Positions 10,260 through 22,540 of a stretch of 64,000 nucleotides of DNA are shown here, piece after piece. Under the pieces are notes generated by a model, which saw only the letters and a list, made by a program, of their open reading frames with translations, was not told the DNA's origin and ran no database searches. Position numbers and translations under genes: made by a program. Source of the stretch: Podocnemis expansa (taxonomy: Eukaryota; Chordata; Testudines; Podocnemididae); contig ML682007.1 in assembly GCA_007922195.1 (NCBI GenBank), positions 20,698,998 through 20,762,997 of the forward strand. The letters are read 5' to 3'. Positions within the stretch are counted from its first letter, which is position 1. Each line of letters starts with the position of its first letter.

Positions 10260-11131
10260 CAAGTCAATGCCCTGGAGGCCATTAAGGGGGAGATTTAAAA
10301 CTAGGTAGGGGAATCTCTGACTTGCTACTTAGCCCTGTCCCACAAATGTGGTCTGATACCTTTCTGACCCCACAGCACGAGAGCAGGATATGAATTTCTA
10401 GTATTTTCTAGGGGCAGCACAGCATCTGCATAAAAGACAACCACAGGCACGGAGCTGGGCACGCATGAGTGGTATTGAGCAGATGGCAAATGGTTTCACC
10501 ATGGACTACATAAACAACTGGCCTGGCTTAGGTACCTAGCTCTAGGAGAGTGTCTGCACTGTAGCTGACACTCTTGAGTGAAGGGAGGGTCCTACCTGTG
10601 GCCATCAGCAGGCGCTCCAGGTCATCTGCTTAGCGGCTGAAGTCCCTAGTCTCTAGCATCATTCTTGGCTAGTTTAGGCAGATTCTGTCTTCACTGGCCA
10701 ATTTCTGAATCTGTTTCTTAAGCACTTAACTATTTCTAGGCACTCTATGGGGAGTCAGTCAAGCAACTCCATGCCACCTAAGTTTGGGGCTGAAAATTGC
10801 AGTGGGCCATGGGCCACCTATCAATTAGCTATTGCTCTAGTCAGATGGGCAGCACTAATCTTGTAAAAAATATGGCTTATAGTCACTGTGTTTCATTTAT
10901 TGCTCTTGGAATGGAAAGAAATGTGGTCCACAACAAGAAAATCCATGCAACATTAACTTCAGCGAAGTGGACAACAGACCAGAAAAAACACTTGCTCTTA
11001 TTATTGTAGGATTCTTTGTGCTCATTAAAGGGTCATCACGGTGATTTTCTGTTCCAATGCAGACCAACAAAATTAAATTACAACTGAAATAAAAGAGCAT
11101 ATAACTTGTTTATTACATATTGTATTTGGTG
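10260..11131. other. unassigned intergenic
   Basis: No gene or repeat recognised. Confidence 0.45.
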
Positions 11132-11139
11132 TCTTAGAG

Positions 11140-11614
11140 CAGGGGTAGGCAACCCCTGGCACTTGTGCCAACAGTGGCATCTGAGCCTATTCAGAGCGGC
11201 ATGCAGCACCCTCTGCAGGACCACAGAAATTGCCAGTACTGCCGCTGAAAGCCACTCTGGGCGACTTCCTTCAGGCGCAGCTGGGACACAGGGGATCCCC
11301 CCCGCCATGCCTGTGCCTCCATGTGACACAGAAAAAAGCTTCCCAGAGTGGTTCCTCTCCATAGTCTGATGCTCCCCAAAGGAGCTACTCCAGGCAGCTT
11401 CTTTTTGTAACATGCCTGGTAACCCCTGAAAGGAGCTGTTTCTTTTTGTGGCACACCACTAGGATGAGTCACTCTGGATGACTTCTTTCCACTCCCAATC
11501 CAGCCGTGACCGCTGCTGAATTTTCGGGGAGCTGCTAGATGTTTTCAGCAGAGCTACCGGCACCAGCTGAGGTGAAGGAACGGCACAGGGGTTGGCAAAG
11601 GTTGTTGACCCCTG
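11140..11614. mobile_element. hAT-type MITE, 475 bp
   Basis: Termini CAGGGGTAGGCAACC and GTTGACCCCTG. TSD tcttagag (11132-11139) and tcttagat (11615-11622). Interior open frames are shared with related copies at 21937-22435 and 54078-54608 but show no transposase motif. Confidence 0.85.
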
Positions 11615-11880
11615 TCTTAGATTGTTTACCGTAACAAATTAGGCAGAGCCATTATGTGTTTGATTATGGTCCATTCATGGCATTGCTTAATCTTGAACGC
11701 TAGAGCTGTTTTAGTCAAAAAGATGTGGGTCACTTGAGTAAAACAGTAGTCTGCCTAGATCCTTTCGAATATTAAGAAATCCTAATGGTTCATTTCCACA
11801 GCAGTTTGGCCAGTTAAACATTATCCAAGCACTGTGTTTTGGTCCTTTTTTGGTGCTGTAAATGTACTGCAGTTATGGGA

Positions 11881-12080
11881 AGCAAGAAGTCCTGTGGCAC
11901 TTAAAGACTAACGGATTTATTTATCACATGAGCTTTTGTGGGAGAAAATCCTAGTGATGAAGTGGGATTTTTCTCCCATGAAAGCTCATGCAAAAACCAA
12001 ATCTGTTTAGTCTTTAAGTGCCACAGGACTCCTAGCTCCTTTTGCTGAACTAGACTAACACAGCTGCCCCTTTTGGAACA
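11881..12080 (+). mobile_element. Penelope-like fold-back copy with perfect 13-bp TSD
   Basis: Starts agcaagaagtcc, 3' end CCTTTTGGAACA. Flanked by tgcagttatggga at 11868-11880 and 12081-12093. The 5' half is an inverted copy of the 3' half lacking its last ~40 nt. Confidence 0.85.
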
Positions 12081-12394
12081 TGCAGTTATGGGATATGTTT
12101 TTCTTCCAAATCTTTAAGGTAAGAGTCAGTTTCTTGTGTGAGTTTAAAAACAAAAGTATTGTGTATGTTCAAAGTTGAATAAATTTAATTTTAAATCAGT
12201 TCAAAAATTGACTTGGCTAAATTGGTGCAAAACTTGTGTGGATACCCCTAAATGGATTTAAAACTGTAGCATAATTGATGTAGCATATTTTATTAATGAG
12301 TATTACAGTGATGTCTAGAAACAGAATCAATGTATACTAATTAGATATAAACCAGGTTCATACTGAATGCTACATTAACACCGGAAAACTTGCC

Positions 12395-12525
12395 AAGTTC
12401 CAAAGGGGCAGCCGTGTTAGTCTAGTCAAGCAAAAAAAGCAAGGAGTCTTGTGGTACTTAACGACTAACGGATTTATTTATCGCATGAGCTTTTGTGGGA
12501 GAAAATCCCACTTCATCAGACAAAA
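12395..12525 (-). mobile_element. Penelope-like single-arm fragment
   Basis: GTTCCAAAGGGGCAGCCGTG start, then the usual arm to CCCACTTCATCAGA. On the minus strand CTGATGA is intact, but GAAA has become AAAA by a CpG-type change. Confidence 0.75.
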
Positions 12526-13106
12526 TCCACTGAGTGCAGCATAGATGGCAAGGAAGAAAAAAAATGTTCATGTCTTGAAGACAGAGTACTTGATTTGGAT
12601 TTTATTCCTGGTTCTGCCATACGCCTGCTGAGTGATTTTTAGGCAGATACATTCACCTCTTTGTGACTAACATCATATAAGAGCTAAGTGCAATCATCAA
12701 GAAAAGACAAATTTCACTCCTTAAGGACGGAAACCTACTTCATATTTGGCAGAAAAAAAGGACTCTATTAATAGAACTGGGAGAAAAAACAAACATAAAA
12801 ATCAGTTTGGCTATTTGAGTCTTCCTAGGACTAATATTTACTTGCATCAGAAGCCTGATTCTAAGAATTAAAGTCATCCAGCTGGGGAGGAAGGGAAGGA
12901 ATACCATGGGATTATCTGACCATAAGTATTTAACATGAATTTCACAGTTTAAATCTTGAGCCAAGGAGTAAAATGAATTACAATTGTTCAGATTTCATTT
13001 TAATCATATATATTTTAATATTCTGCAAATAGTGAGATAAATTTCACTTAGTAATGATTCATGATTCAGCTCTAACAGGCAAGTTGTGTGCACACTGTTT
13101 CATTTA
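12526..13106. other. unassigned AT-rich intergenic
   Basis: Nothing recognised. Confidence 0.45.
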
Positions 13107-13114
13107 ATTTAAAT

Positions 13115-13300
13115 CAGGGGTCTCAAACTCAAATCACCAGAAGGGCTGCATGAGGATTAGTACAGTAGCCCAAGGGCCGCACCACTGAAACCTTTCCATA
13201 CAATGATATTGCAAATAGCAATAACAATTGTTATTGCGGGCTGCAGGAAATAGTTTTAGGGGCCACATATGACCCACGGGCCATGTGTTTGAGACCCCTG
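13115..13300. mobile_element. hAT-type MITE, 186 bp, perfect 8-bp TSD
   Basis: CAGGGGTCTCAAACTC and GTTTGAGACCCCTG are near-perfect TIRs. TSD atttaaat on both sides (13107-13114, 13301-13308). Same family as 20591-20801, 25987-26155 and 30253-30443. Confidence 0.92.
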
Positions 13301-13308
13301 ATTTAAAT

Positions 13309-16188
13309 GAATGTGGAAAGTTCACTGCACTGAGACCAGCTCAAACAGAATCTGCTGGTATAAGTGCAAATAACTCTTTACAATTGTTCTGGCATTACCC
13401 TACTTCATATGGGATGAGGTCTTGCTTTTCAGATGAGTATTGATGTTCATGGAAGCACAAGCAACATTCATCTGGGCTAACTGACATGGTCCATTTCTGC
13501 ACCATTTTTCACTTTGCAGAAATAGAGCAGCTTGATTTCCATATTTCTGTGGCCCAAAAGGTGTCTTGACTCAAACTGAGAGCTAGTTACTCATTTTCTT
13601 TACATTATGAGAGTGCTTGAAAAGTAATGGATTAACACAGAGAATGTCGTCCTCACTCCAACCTGGAACTGTTTGGATGAAATTTGTGATGCAGCTCTTT
13701 GCAGTAGAATGGGTGAGACAGTTAGCTAATTAACTACTGGAGAAAGCTGAAGTGTTTGTAAGCATTTCTTATTCAAAGGGTTTATGGAAATAAGGACAGG
13801 TAGTCCTGGAACACCTTCCTGTTGTGTTGTGATTTGTAAAAAGATAGATGTTCCCCTGGATTTATTAGTAGCTTCTGTTGTGGTGGCCCTGAGGAGTGCT
13901 CTCTTCAGAGCATCTGACCTGGGGGAGGAGAACGAAGAGGACTGTGCAGGTCATGAAGCGTGAGATCCTGTAAGTAAAACTCTCTGCAAAAGGGCTTGAG
14001 GGACCAATGTGACCAAAAGGATGGATGAGGCCCAGGAGTCTTCTCAAGACAAGGAGACGGGGAGGTACCAGGTGCCTAGAATTCTGGTCTTATTGGCCAT
14101 TATGCTCATAAGAAAACTCCATAGTCACTACTCTCTGTGTCTTCAAACATACCATGTGCCATCACAGGCCCCCTCCTTACTCCCACCAGCCTCCGCTCCA
14201 TGCCAGGGGACAGCAAGAAGAGCCACAGCTTCACAAATGCTGGGTCAGCGGAGGGTATATTGCTGTGACAGGCTACATCTGCACACCTAAAAGGACAAGG
14301 ATTTGATTGCTTTCCAATTTTAAACTTATGTCAAACTGAAAAATATATATTTTTTTTGCCCAGTCTTTGTGCACTTCTCCCACTCACATTCTAATTTTAG
14401 AAAATAAAACTACTGTTATGCAACAGATATTGCAACATGAATAGCAGTACTCAGCCCATACTATACCTGTAAATATACAGTTGACATGCATAGTTTAAGT
14501 CATGAGTTCAGGAATGTGCCCAGTTGTATAAATATATAGCAAGCACTACCTTCTACCTAGCAGCTTGCAAAGGTCCAGGCCTCATGAACGCTCTTACCAC
14601 TGAGTGATAAGTTTTCTTTCAAAGCCTCCCTTGGCCACCTATCTACCTTCATTTTCAGTTTGCATAATGCCCCCTGTCTCTTCAGGCAGCTGACGCTCAT
14701 CCAACTCTACCCCAGTGACAGCTTTTCCCCTTTGCCTCAAGTACTAGGCATGATGTAACAGCCACCCATAGTCAGTGGAAGTATAGGGAGAAAAATACCC
14801 CAGTCTAGGGAGTGAGCACTACCCCCCTCCTGTTTGTCATTGTGCAGGCTCATTACACTATTTCCCCTTGAGTGGGGCAGCAGGGGCAGCGTTTCTTTGC
14901 TTCCAGTTCCCCAGCTATTGATTTGCGGTATGCTGACGCCTGTCCCTCTCCCTTCTTACTGCTTATTCCAAGCCTACACAGCTCCCTGCCTCTATTCTGT
15001 ATTGCTGAGTGTACCCAGGGTGCCCAAGGCCACTGCTTGTTTTCTCTACAGAGACTGGTAAGAATGATTGTCTACAGCTATAATTTACCACACAGCACTT
15101 TCTAGCAAGCCTACTTTAGTCTTAAGGTAAAAAGCCATACAGAGAGAACCTTTTGGGAACAATAAAAACCTCTATGCATTCTTATAGTTAACAGACGTTG
15201 CCCTAACCTGAATGTGGATTCTGGGAGGCCCTGTCTTTTCACACCTACTCTGAAGATTGGGGTCCTCAATTGAGCTGAGGGATCTGTCATTTTGTTGAAT
15301 AAGCAACAAGCTCATGAAGTCAGTTCAAGACCAGAGAATTTATGCAAAAAATTTATGCAATTTATGGCCTTTAGTTTGAAGTGTTATAGCTGGGCTCTTT
15401 GGGGGTGGTACAAGCTGTGTGAATTTCCCTAATTACTCCTGACTGTTCTCTTATTTACTATTAGCAGGCAAATAGATGTATAAAACTTGTACAGCTGCCT
15501 TTTAATACAGTAGACCCCCAACATATTAACTTAATGCAGTTAAGTTTTGCTTAATTCAATAAAATTCATTCAGGAAATTTGTGGGTCTGTCACCCTTTCC
15601 ATCTACTAAGAGCACATTCAACTGACATTCTGCAATATCTGAGCCAGTATAGGAAATGTTTCTTGATACAGTTGAAATGAGTAGTGGAGGGCTTACTGCT
15701 CAAGGAGTAGGCTGGGTCCCCTAGGATCATCTTCAATAGTAATCTGATACTTGGGAAAGAACATCTCAGTCTAGAGCTTTAGGAACACAGGATGGTTCAG
15801 AAATGTGAACATCAAGTATCTTCCCTGATCAGCTCACGCTGATACTAGTGAGGCATTCCTGGTGACCCAACACCTGAATAACCAACCACATAAAAGTTGC
15901 CCTTTCTGTTAATGTACTCTGTGGCAAGGTGGGCTGGTATCAAAATAAGTGTGCCCTTTGTGAAGCTACTATGGCTTGGGAACCTGTCTCAGAGCTGCCA
16001 ATCTGTTGCTGATGTCCTGCATGTTGCTAAGATCACAACTCTGCATAAGAGGAGATGCTTAATGGCTATATGCACTTGTGTAACAATGGCTCAAGCTGGA
16101 TTTCTCACTGAAAAATGATTTCCCATTGACTGGTAGCAATCTGGCACTGCCCCTGCACAGGAGGACTGGAGCAAGTTTGGCACGTAGA
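13309..16188. other. gene-free intergenic
   Basis: No gene recognised. A short AT-rich segment at about 15510-15590 begins cagtagaccccca and looks faintly like a pogo/Tigger-type terminus, which is not enough to call. Confidence 0.45.
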
Positions 16189-16198
16189 TCCAGAAATA

Positions 16199-16310
16199 CA
16201 AACAAGGAGTCCTGTGGCACTTGATTTAACAAATTTACTTATTGCATGAGCTTTCGTGGGAGGAAATCCCCCTCATCAGACACTTAGAAGATGGGAATGT
16301 AGCCTTTTGC
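16199..16310 (-). mobile_element. Penelope-like fragment
   Basis: Contains acaaggagtcctgtggcac and the arm with the hammerhead-like core. Possible TSD cagaaat on both sides (16192-16198, 16313-16319). Confidence 0.65.
16244..16283 (-). ncRNA. hammerhead-ribozyme-like core
   Basis: Minus strand: CTGATGA, hairpin GGGGGA/TCCCAC (one mismatch), GAAA, GCTC, ATGC. The core residues are intact, but the 5' strand of stem I (GTGT) pairs poorly with ATGC. Confidence 0.4.
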
Positions 16311-17805
16311 ATCAGAAATTGCTGCAGTCACTGTCTGTCACCCTAGACCTGTACTGTGGTGCTATTTCACCAGTCTGCTTGCTCCCCAGGCCCAGAAGCA
16401 GTACTCCATGTGCAGTTGCTCCATGAATGCTCCCAAACACCTTGAATTCTTTGTCTCTATGGCCCCTGGGAATCTGTTTTCAAATGAATCATCATGTCTG
16501 TTGTGATATTTCCTGCAGCTCTGCAATTTCATGAGAACTGTGTGTCTTATATTTGCAACATTCATGAAAACAGTGTAAAGTTTTGCAAATTCTATGCATC
16601 TGTCAGAGATTTCAAACAGAAAAGTGCAGTTGGGAGTTTTTAGATTAAAAAAAATAATAAAGTAGCAAAAATTACAGGCAATGAATGGCATTGCAGGCTG
16701 GGAGTTGACCCCTAGGTCTTAAAGATTCTGAGTATGAATAATTTCTATTAAAAAAACACATTGTGAAAATTTCCCAGAAAGCATTGCATAATATATTAGT
16801 ATATTGCAAGGGGACACCTACCTGTGGTACACCAACACTTAGCCCTGACACAAGCTGTCCTAGTGAGTATGTGGAGCACTGATGCAAGCAGCCAAGTCTA
16901 CTCGCACCTGAATGCTATTCAGATTTTGGCATCTATATGTTGACATAACTTGAGTCACACACAAGGTTGTGATGTGGCTGATGCCTCACAGAGAGACAGA
17001 AAGCAGCAAGATAGAGCTGTTAGAGAAAGGCAGAACTGTCTAGAGGTTTGGTGCACCTGCAGGGTCCTATTTCAGTGACCCCATTCTGTTGCACACAAAA
17101 GCTCTGTGTGCACCCCCTTCCTGCTTCCCCCATGCCCTCCATTTTCCTTAAGAATGAACAAAATCATACTTTTTCTAGTCAATTTGATGCAGAAACAGCC
17201 ATCCTCAGTGAGCAGTGTAATACATTCCTCTCCAAGTTCAGCGGGCACTTTCCCGCTACTGTGGATTGTTTGTAGTTGTCTCTATTGTCTATCACCTCAC
17301 TTTACCATGTACCTTCATTGCCTGTACATCACACCCAGTGCAACGTTTCTGATGTGAGACACTATCTTGCCCTGAGCTGTCATTTGTGTTGTAGGGGAAT
17401 TGCCTGTTTTGCATCAAAACACTGCTTTTTACATTGACAGTTCAGATACAACAGACATTTGGCAAGGTTGCAGTTGTCTAACACGTTCCTAAAGAATTTA
17501 ACAGTCAGGATGCCAAACTTAGAGGAGCTTTTAGCAATTCTGGGAGTAAGGGATTGCACACAGGCAGCTAACTGAGGCTATGTCTATACTGCTGGTGGCA
17601 ATTGCACTCACTCAATCACTCTGGCGTTTGCAATAATTCCAGCCCTGGGAGTGGTGTAGCACTAAGGCAACTGTATGGCACTGCTGTTCACCTTAGCGCA
17701 GCTTGTAGGGGGAGGTAAATGGGCATTAGTAAGTGGGAGATATGTAAGGCATTTTATGTACCTTGCATATCTCCCATCAACTGCTGCTGAAGTGTGTGGT
17801 AAGTG
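16311..17805. other. gene-free intergenic
   Basis: From about 17574 there is a segment beginning gaggctatgtctatac, matching the ends of a common fold-back repeat seen at 41697-41945 and 47986-48464. Otherwise nothing recognised. Confidence 0.45.
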
Positions 17806-18098
17806 TAGGGTTACCAGCTGTCAGGCAAAAGGAGGACATGTCCTCCTTTTTATCTTCACATCCTCCATCCTGCAGGCATTTTAAAAAGACATGATTTTGT
17901 CTGGCTTTTTACTTACAGGGATTAAAGTATGCTGCAACACCCTGGAATTCCCTATTTTTAGGGGGAAGCATTCCAGGGCCCCCCAAAAAACAGAGGAATA
18001 TTACAGTAATGCCTCGTTTTCTCCATGTGTCCTCCAATGTCCTCCTTTTCGTATTTCCCTGTCCTCCTTTCCATGCTTTGGTCTCTGGTGACCCTAGT
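17806..18098. mobile_element. single copy of the TAGGGTTACCAG element
   Basis: Inverted termini TAGGGTTACCAG and CTGGTGACCCTAG with taagtg on both outer sides. It matches either half of the 82-643 palindrome and gives the unit length as about 290 bp. Confidence 0.75.
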
Positions 18099-18861
18099 TA
18101 AGTGTAGACTAGTGCTGATACAAAAGATCATTAGTCAGGATTTGTAAGTTGCTCTGCTACCTGTACTCAGCTGTTCAATAATTTACACTGAAGGTGCGCT
18201 AACATACGGTAGTATAGAAACTCCAGCGATTCTTAAATAATATATAAAGCTTCACTCTTTGGGATCCCAGTCCCCCCCCTCCCCCCCCCGAGGATTGTAA
18301 GAGAGAGTAAGGCCATCCATCAACCTTTTAGCAGCAAAGTTCTCTAGTGGGATGCTTTAGAGTGGAGGTTCTCAGGATATGGTGGACTGCGTCTCTTCTT
18401 GTTTCCAGCTGTTATACTGAATCATTATGTTCAAGCCTGCCCACCTACCAGTATGTTAGAGTCTTTTCTTTCATGCAAAAATAATACAAGCAGTCACTGT
18501 GGTTTTTCCTGTTTGTTTCACAGTCAAGTGAGTAAGTGAGTAACAAATATATATTAAAATATTAAAATTTTGATGATGGAGAATGGAGTTGCGGAAGAAG
18601 GGTGCATTGACCTTGGGAAATGGGCTGAATATTGGGGCCAGCAATCTGGGCACAGCAATGTGTATGAAGCTACATCTGCATTCCACTGGAAGTTGATTAC
18701 TCTTAACTCCTGTGAATGTTAATGCTGGTGAGGGTGCTCAGTACCTTCCCAGATCAGACTCCAGGGGAGCCAGTAGGAAGATATGCATGCCAGCCCCGCA
18801 TCCCTTTCAATCTCTCTACTTTCTAGCCATCCAGACCCCGTTTCTTGGAGATGTTTAGAGC

Positions 18862-19112
18862 CCTGTGTGGATATAAAAATGTGGCTATGCATCCAATCTG
18901 CATCCACAAGAAATGGTCTGCAGATATCTGCGTTGTATCTGCAGATGCAGATATAATGCAGAGATCTATAGATTGCTGCATATTTGCAGGGCTCTAGTTT
19001 TGTACAGATAAAAATATGTGGACCTGTATCTGATTTGCATGCACAAGAAATGATCTGCAGATATCTGCAGATCCGTGAATATAATGCAGATATCTGTGGA
19101 TTTGCAGAACTC
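18862..19112 (+). repeat. tandem dimer rich in CTGCAGATATCTGCAG-type palindromes
   Basis: About 18862-18993 and 18999-19112 are diverged direct copies, sharing ctgcagatatctgc and tttgcag near the unit end, each followed by ctct. Confidence 0.7.
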
Positions 19113-20204
19113 TGGAGCTGTTAAGCCTCAAAAGCAAGAGTCCCAATCTGATAGACCTGCTAAATCTCCTCAGAATGAGGATCACCCAGGTCACCAGATG
19201 GACACTATCTTTAGCTGAGGTGAACTCTTTGGGACAACTCTGGGTCCAGCTCATCCTTACCTGTGCCCTGTCTTGCTGATATGGTGTGACAGGCTGCTCT
19301 CCGGATCTAGTGTGGTGTGCTGCTGTGACCTCCCATTTCCCCTCCTGAACTCTGATTCACCCCACTTTGCCAAGTGATCACTCACTCCTGAGTCAGTCTA
19401 CTCTGGCCTCTTGCATGTAATCAGTCCCAGGCAGTGGGTGTGTGCCCTCTGGCTACTCGGGGGACAGTCCTCTAGTAAGCACACCCAGCCCCACTTACTA
19501 TCCCAGGAACCACTGTCTGCAGAGATTGGGAACCACTCCCACTCACCATACACTCAAGTACATCAATTTAAGAAAGAAATAGACTGTACCCAGCCCTCTT
19601 CACTCACACCTTCTAAAGATCACACAGCTTCAGATAAAACAACTACTTGTTTATTGATCAGATTATAATTCTAAGTAAGAATATGGCCAATCACGCAGGA
19701 GACCACAAGGAAATAAAAGGTAAAATACACATACTACCCTAACACCTATACTTATACTGACTTCATAGTCCAAACAAGTTTATGCTTTAGGTGTTTGGCT
19801 GTTAGATGTTTACGCAGTTATTCTCTGCCTGAGGCCAGGCAGGGCCCAGATCTTGCTTGTAGTTGTTTCCAGATGAAGAATCCCAGGCCAAAAGCTTCAA
19901 ATCTTTCCAAGTTTTTTTTCCTTTGTCTCCAAAAACCTGTTCTGACCCCTTCCTTTCTGGGCAGAAGTGATCCCTTTGTCTTGTCTGAGCCACCTCCCTT
20001 AGCATATCTTTTGTCTCCTCCTGGTGCTTGCTTGCTGCTGTACTGTCTCCCAGCCCCCTGAGCCATGCTAAACCTGCTACATGCCTGTGTACACACATGG
20101 TGCAGCAAGAAACATATCATAGTAATCATGTCGGATAGGTTATGAGCACCCATAATGAAACATTGCATGGTGTAATGGGCAGCGAATCATACAATCACAA
20201 TGTT
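19113..20204. other. unassigned intergenic
   Basis: Open frames on both strands near 19800-20170 show no domain. Nothing recognised. Confidence 0.45.
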
Positions 20205-20219
20205 AACAGGAAAATCATA

Positions 20220-20570
20220 AAAAGCAAGGAGTCTTGTGGCACTTAAAGACTAACAGATTTATTTATCACATGAACTTTCGTGAGAGGATATCCCACTTCG
20301 TCAGATGCTTTGAAGAGGGAGAACTTACAGAACTGGATGAAAATAAACACAGGGGAGCGTAAGACATGGGATCAGGTCATACTGATCCCATGTCTTACAC
20401 TCCCCTGCATTTATTTTCATGCAATTTTGTAAGTTCTCCCTCTTCAAAGCATGATGAAGTGGGATATTCTCCCACAAAAGCTCATGTGATAAATAAATCT
20501 GTTAGTCTTTAAGTGCCACAAGACTCCCTGCTTTTTTTGCTTTACAAGACTAACATGTCTGTCCCTTTGA
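20220..20570 (+). mobile_element. long Penelope-like palindrome with ~15-bp TSD
   Basis: Two inverted arms of about 160-170 nt meet near 20388; 3' end CCCTTTGAAAC-like. Flanks aacaggaaaatcata (20205-20219) and aacaggaaagtcata (20571-20585) match at 14 of 15 bases. Both arms share uncommon variants (tcttgtggc, atatccc). Confidence 0.85.
20268..20308 (-). ncRNA. hammerhead-ribozyme-like core in left arm
   Basis: Minus strand: GCAT, CTGACGA, extra A, hairpin GTGGGA/TCTCAC with one G-U pair, GAAA. The following GTTC breaks the self-complementary AGCT. The opposite arm has lost two bases of its CTGATGA. Confidence 0.4.
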
Positions 20571-20590
20571 AACAGGAAAGTCATATAGAT

Positions 20591-20801
20591 CAGAGGTCTC
20601 AAACTTAAATCAACACAAGGGCTGCATGAGGACTAGTACAGGGCTGCATGAGGACTAGTGCGTTAGCCCAAGGGTCACACCGCTGCAAACCTTTTCATGC
20701 AATGATCTTGCAAATAGCAGTAATGACAGTGTCATTGCAGGCTGCAGGAAATAGCTTTGGGGGCTACATGTGGCCTATAAGCTGCTTGTTTGAGACCCCT
20801 G
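20591..20801. mobile_element. hAT-type MITE with internal duplication
   Basis: TIRs CAGAGGTCTCAAACTT and GTTTGAGACCCCTG. Perfect TSD atatagat (20583-20590, 20802-20809). The segment gggctgcatgaggactagt is tandemly doubled at about 20620-20660. The left TSD overlaps the right TSD of the Penelope-like copy before it, so the two insertions abut. Confidence 0.9.
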
Positions 20802-20809
20802 ATATAGAT

Positions 20810-21936
20810 TATAACCTGGGGTGCACAGGTGTGCACCCCATGACATAGGGGCTAGGTTATGGTGGGGGAAAAAGTTGAAGCTCAAGCTGCTTGAGAAGTG
20901 GAGCTTCTCCATCTGGTGATCCTACTGAGGTTTGCTACAAGGGAGCTGCGGTGTGTCTTAGGCGCTCCTGTAGCTGAAGGAAGCAGAGTGGAGGGGACAT
21001 GGTTGGGGAAGAACCTTGAAAATGCAGTGACTTATTTTATTTTATTTTATTTTGTTTTGTTTTGTTTTATTTTATTTTTAAAGCTCTGGTCTGGTTAAAA
21101 GAGTGTATGTTGTTTTGGGAAATGGTCATTGAATGCATTTTCCCCTCCCTTCTCTTCTTTCTGCTTTGAGTCAAAGCAAGAGAGAAGCAACACATTTCCT
21201 AAAGTGTCGTTTCAAAATTGAAGGCTCTGTTCTTTTGAAGCACACAAGATATTAGTTTCCTAGCCTATAAGTCTGCCACTGAAATAACCTGAGTGCAAAG
21301 TTTTCACTGCAAGAGTCTTTTCATACTAAAGCCTTGCCTGCACTTTAAAAATAAATCAGGATAAAGTATGCTGACTTTCAGCCATTGTTACGATTACAGC
21401 GGTGTCCTTAGATCGATGTTCTGCATGTGTCCTCGCTAGGAACACTTCCATTGACCTAAGGGGCAGTGTGGGGAGCTGAGATCCATCCCTCAGATTCTTG
21501 CCAGGAGCTTGTGGGCTGCTCCTTACCCTGGTCTCACATAGTGCGAACCCATCCAGTGCTAGCTGCCAGCTGGGAGGCAGGCAGGCAGCAGCAGCTAGTG
21601 TCCAGCTGTTTGCCTGTTCAGCGGTAGCCTTCTCTGCCCCTTCTTGGAGTCTGGCAGCAAGCTACAGGGGGCTGCTGCCCAGCTATGAGCCCCTGCTCAA
21701 CCACAGTTGACTGCAGTCCTGCTAACAGTGTGAGCATGCTGGCAAACTTGTCATCCAGGTGTTTTTATTTTGTTGGCCGATCAGGGCAGTTCTGTGATGG
21801 GAGGTAACTGTAGCGTGTGTGCCATGGCAGTTGGTTGACAAAAGCTGACTTCTGTGGACAAAACTCTCTATAAGGTTAGTCTAAGCCTATGTCTTAAAGT
21901 GGGAAGCAGGGAAAAACTGTACAAATTTGTGTAAAC
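20810..21936. other. unassigned intergenic with a TTTTA/TTTTG repeat
   Basis: Simple repeat at about 21032-21080; otherwise nothing recognised. Confidence 0.5.
21032..21080 (+). repeat. (TTTTA)n/(TTTTG)n microsatellite
   Basis: Runs of TTTTA, then TTTTG, then TTTTA units. Confidence 0.9.
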
Positions 21937-22435
21937 CAGGGGTAGGCAATCCCTGGCATGCATGCCGACAGTGGCAGTAACCTCTGCAGTGCCACTGCAA
22001 TTGATGCTCCTGCCACTAAAAGCCACCCTAGAGTCCCCACCATGCCATGCCCCAGGCATGAGGTGGAAAGAAGCCGTTCAGAGCAACTCCTCTCTGCAGC
22101 GTGCTGCTACCAAAGGAGCCACTCCAGCAGCTTCTTTTTGCAGTGTGTCTGGGGACCCCCTGTTCCCAGGCACGCTGCGGAGACGAGCCACTTCAGGCAG
22201 CTTCTTTTCTGCTGCATCCCTGGGAACCTCATCCCCAGACACACTACTGAAAGCAGCTGCTTTGGGTGGCTTCTTTCCCCGAGAGGCTCCTTTCAGCGGC
22301 ATGCCTGGGAAGTGCCACCTCGACCCCTCCAGCCACGGCCACCTCCAAATTTCAGGCAGCTGCTGCTGCTTTTTTTCAGTGGAGAGGGTCACTGTCACTG
22401 GCTGATCGCTGGGGAGGAGAGGCCAGCACAGGGTA
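21937..22435. mobile_element. hAT-type MITE, right end degraded
   Basis: Left end CAGGGGTAGGCAATCC and an interior like 11140-11614. The right end stops near ccagcacaggg without the expected inverted terminus, and no TSD is visible. Confidence 0.7.
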
Positions 22436-22540
22436 TAAATGTTTCACTCTGTTTTGAGTGAATTCAGTTTAGTCCTTCAATCTAGATTAAAAATACCCTC
22501 TATTGCTAGGTTTCAACGCAAGTGATGAATCATTTCAACT

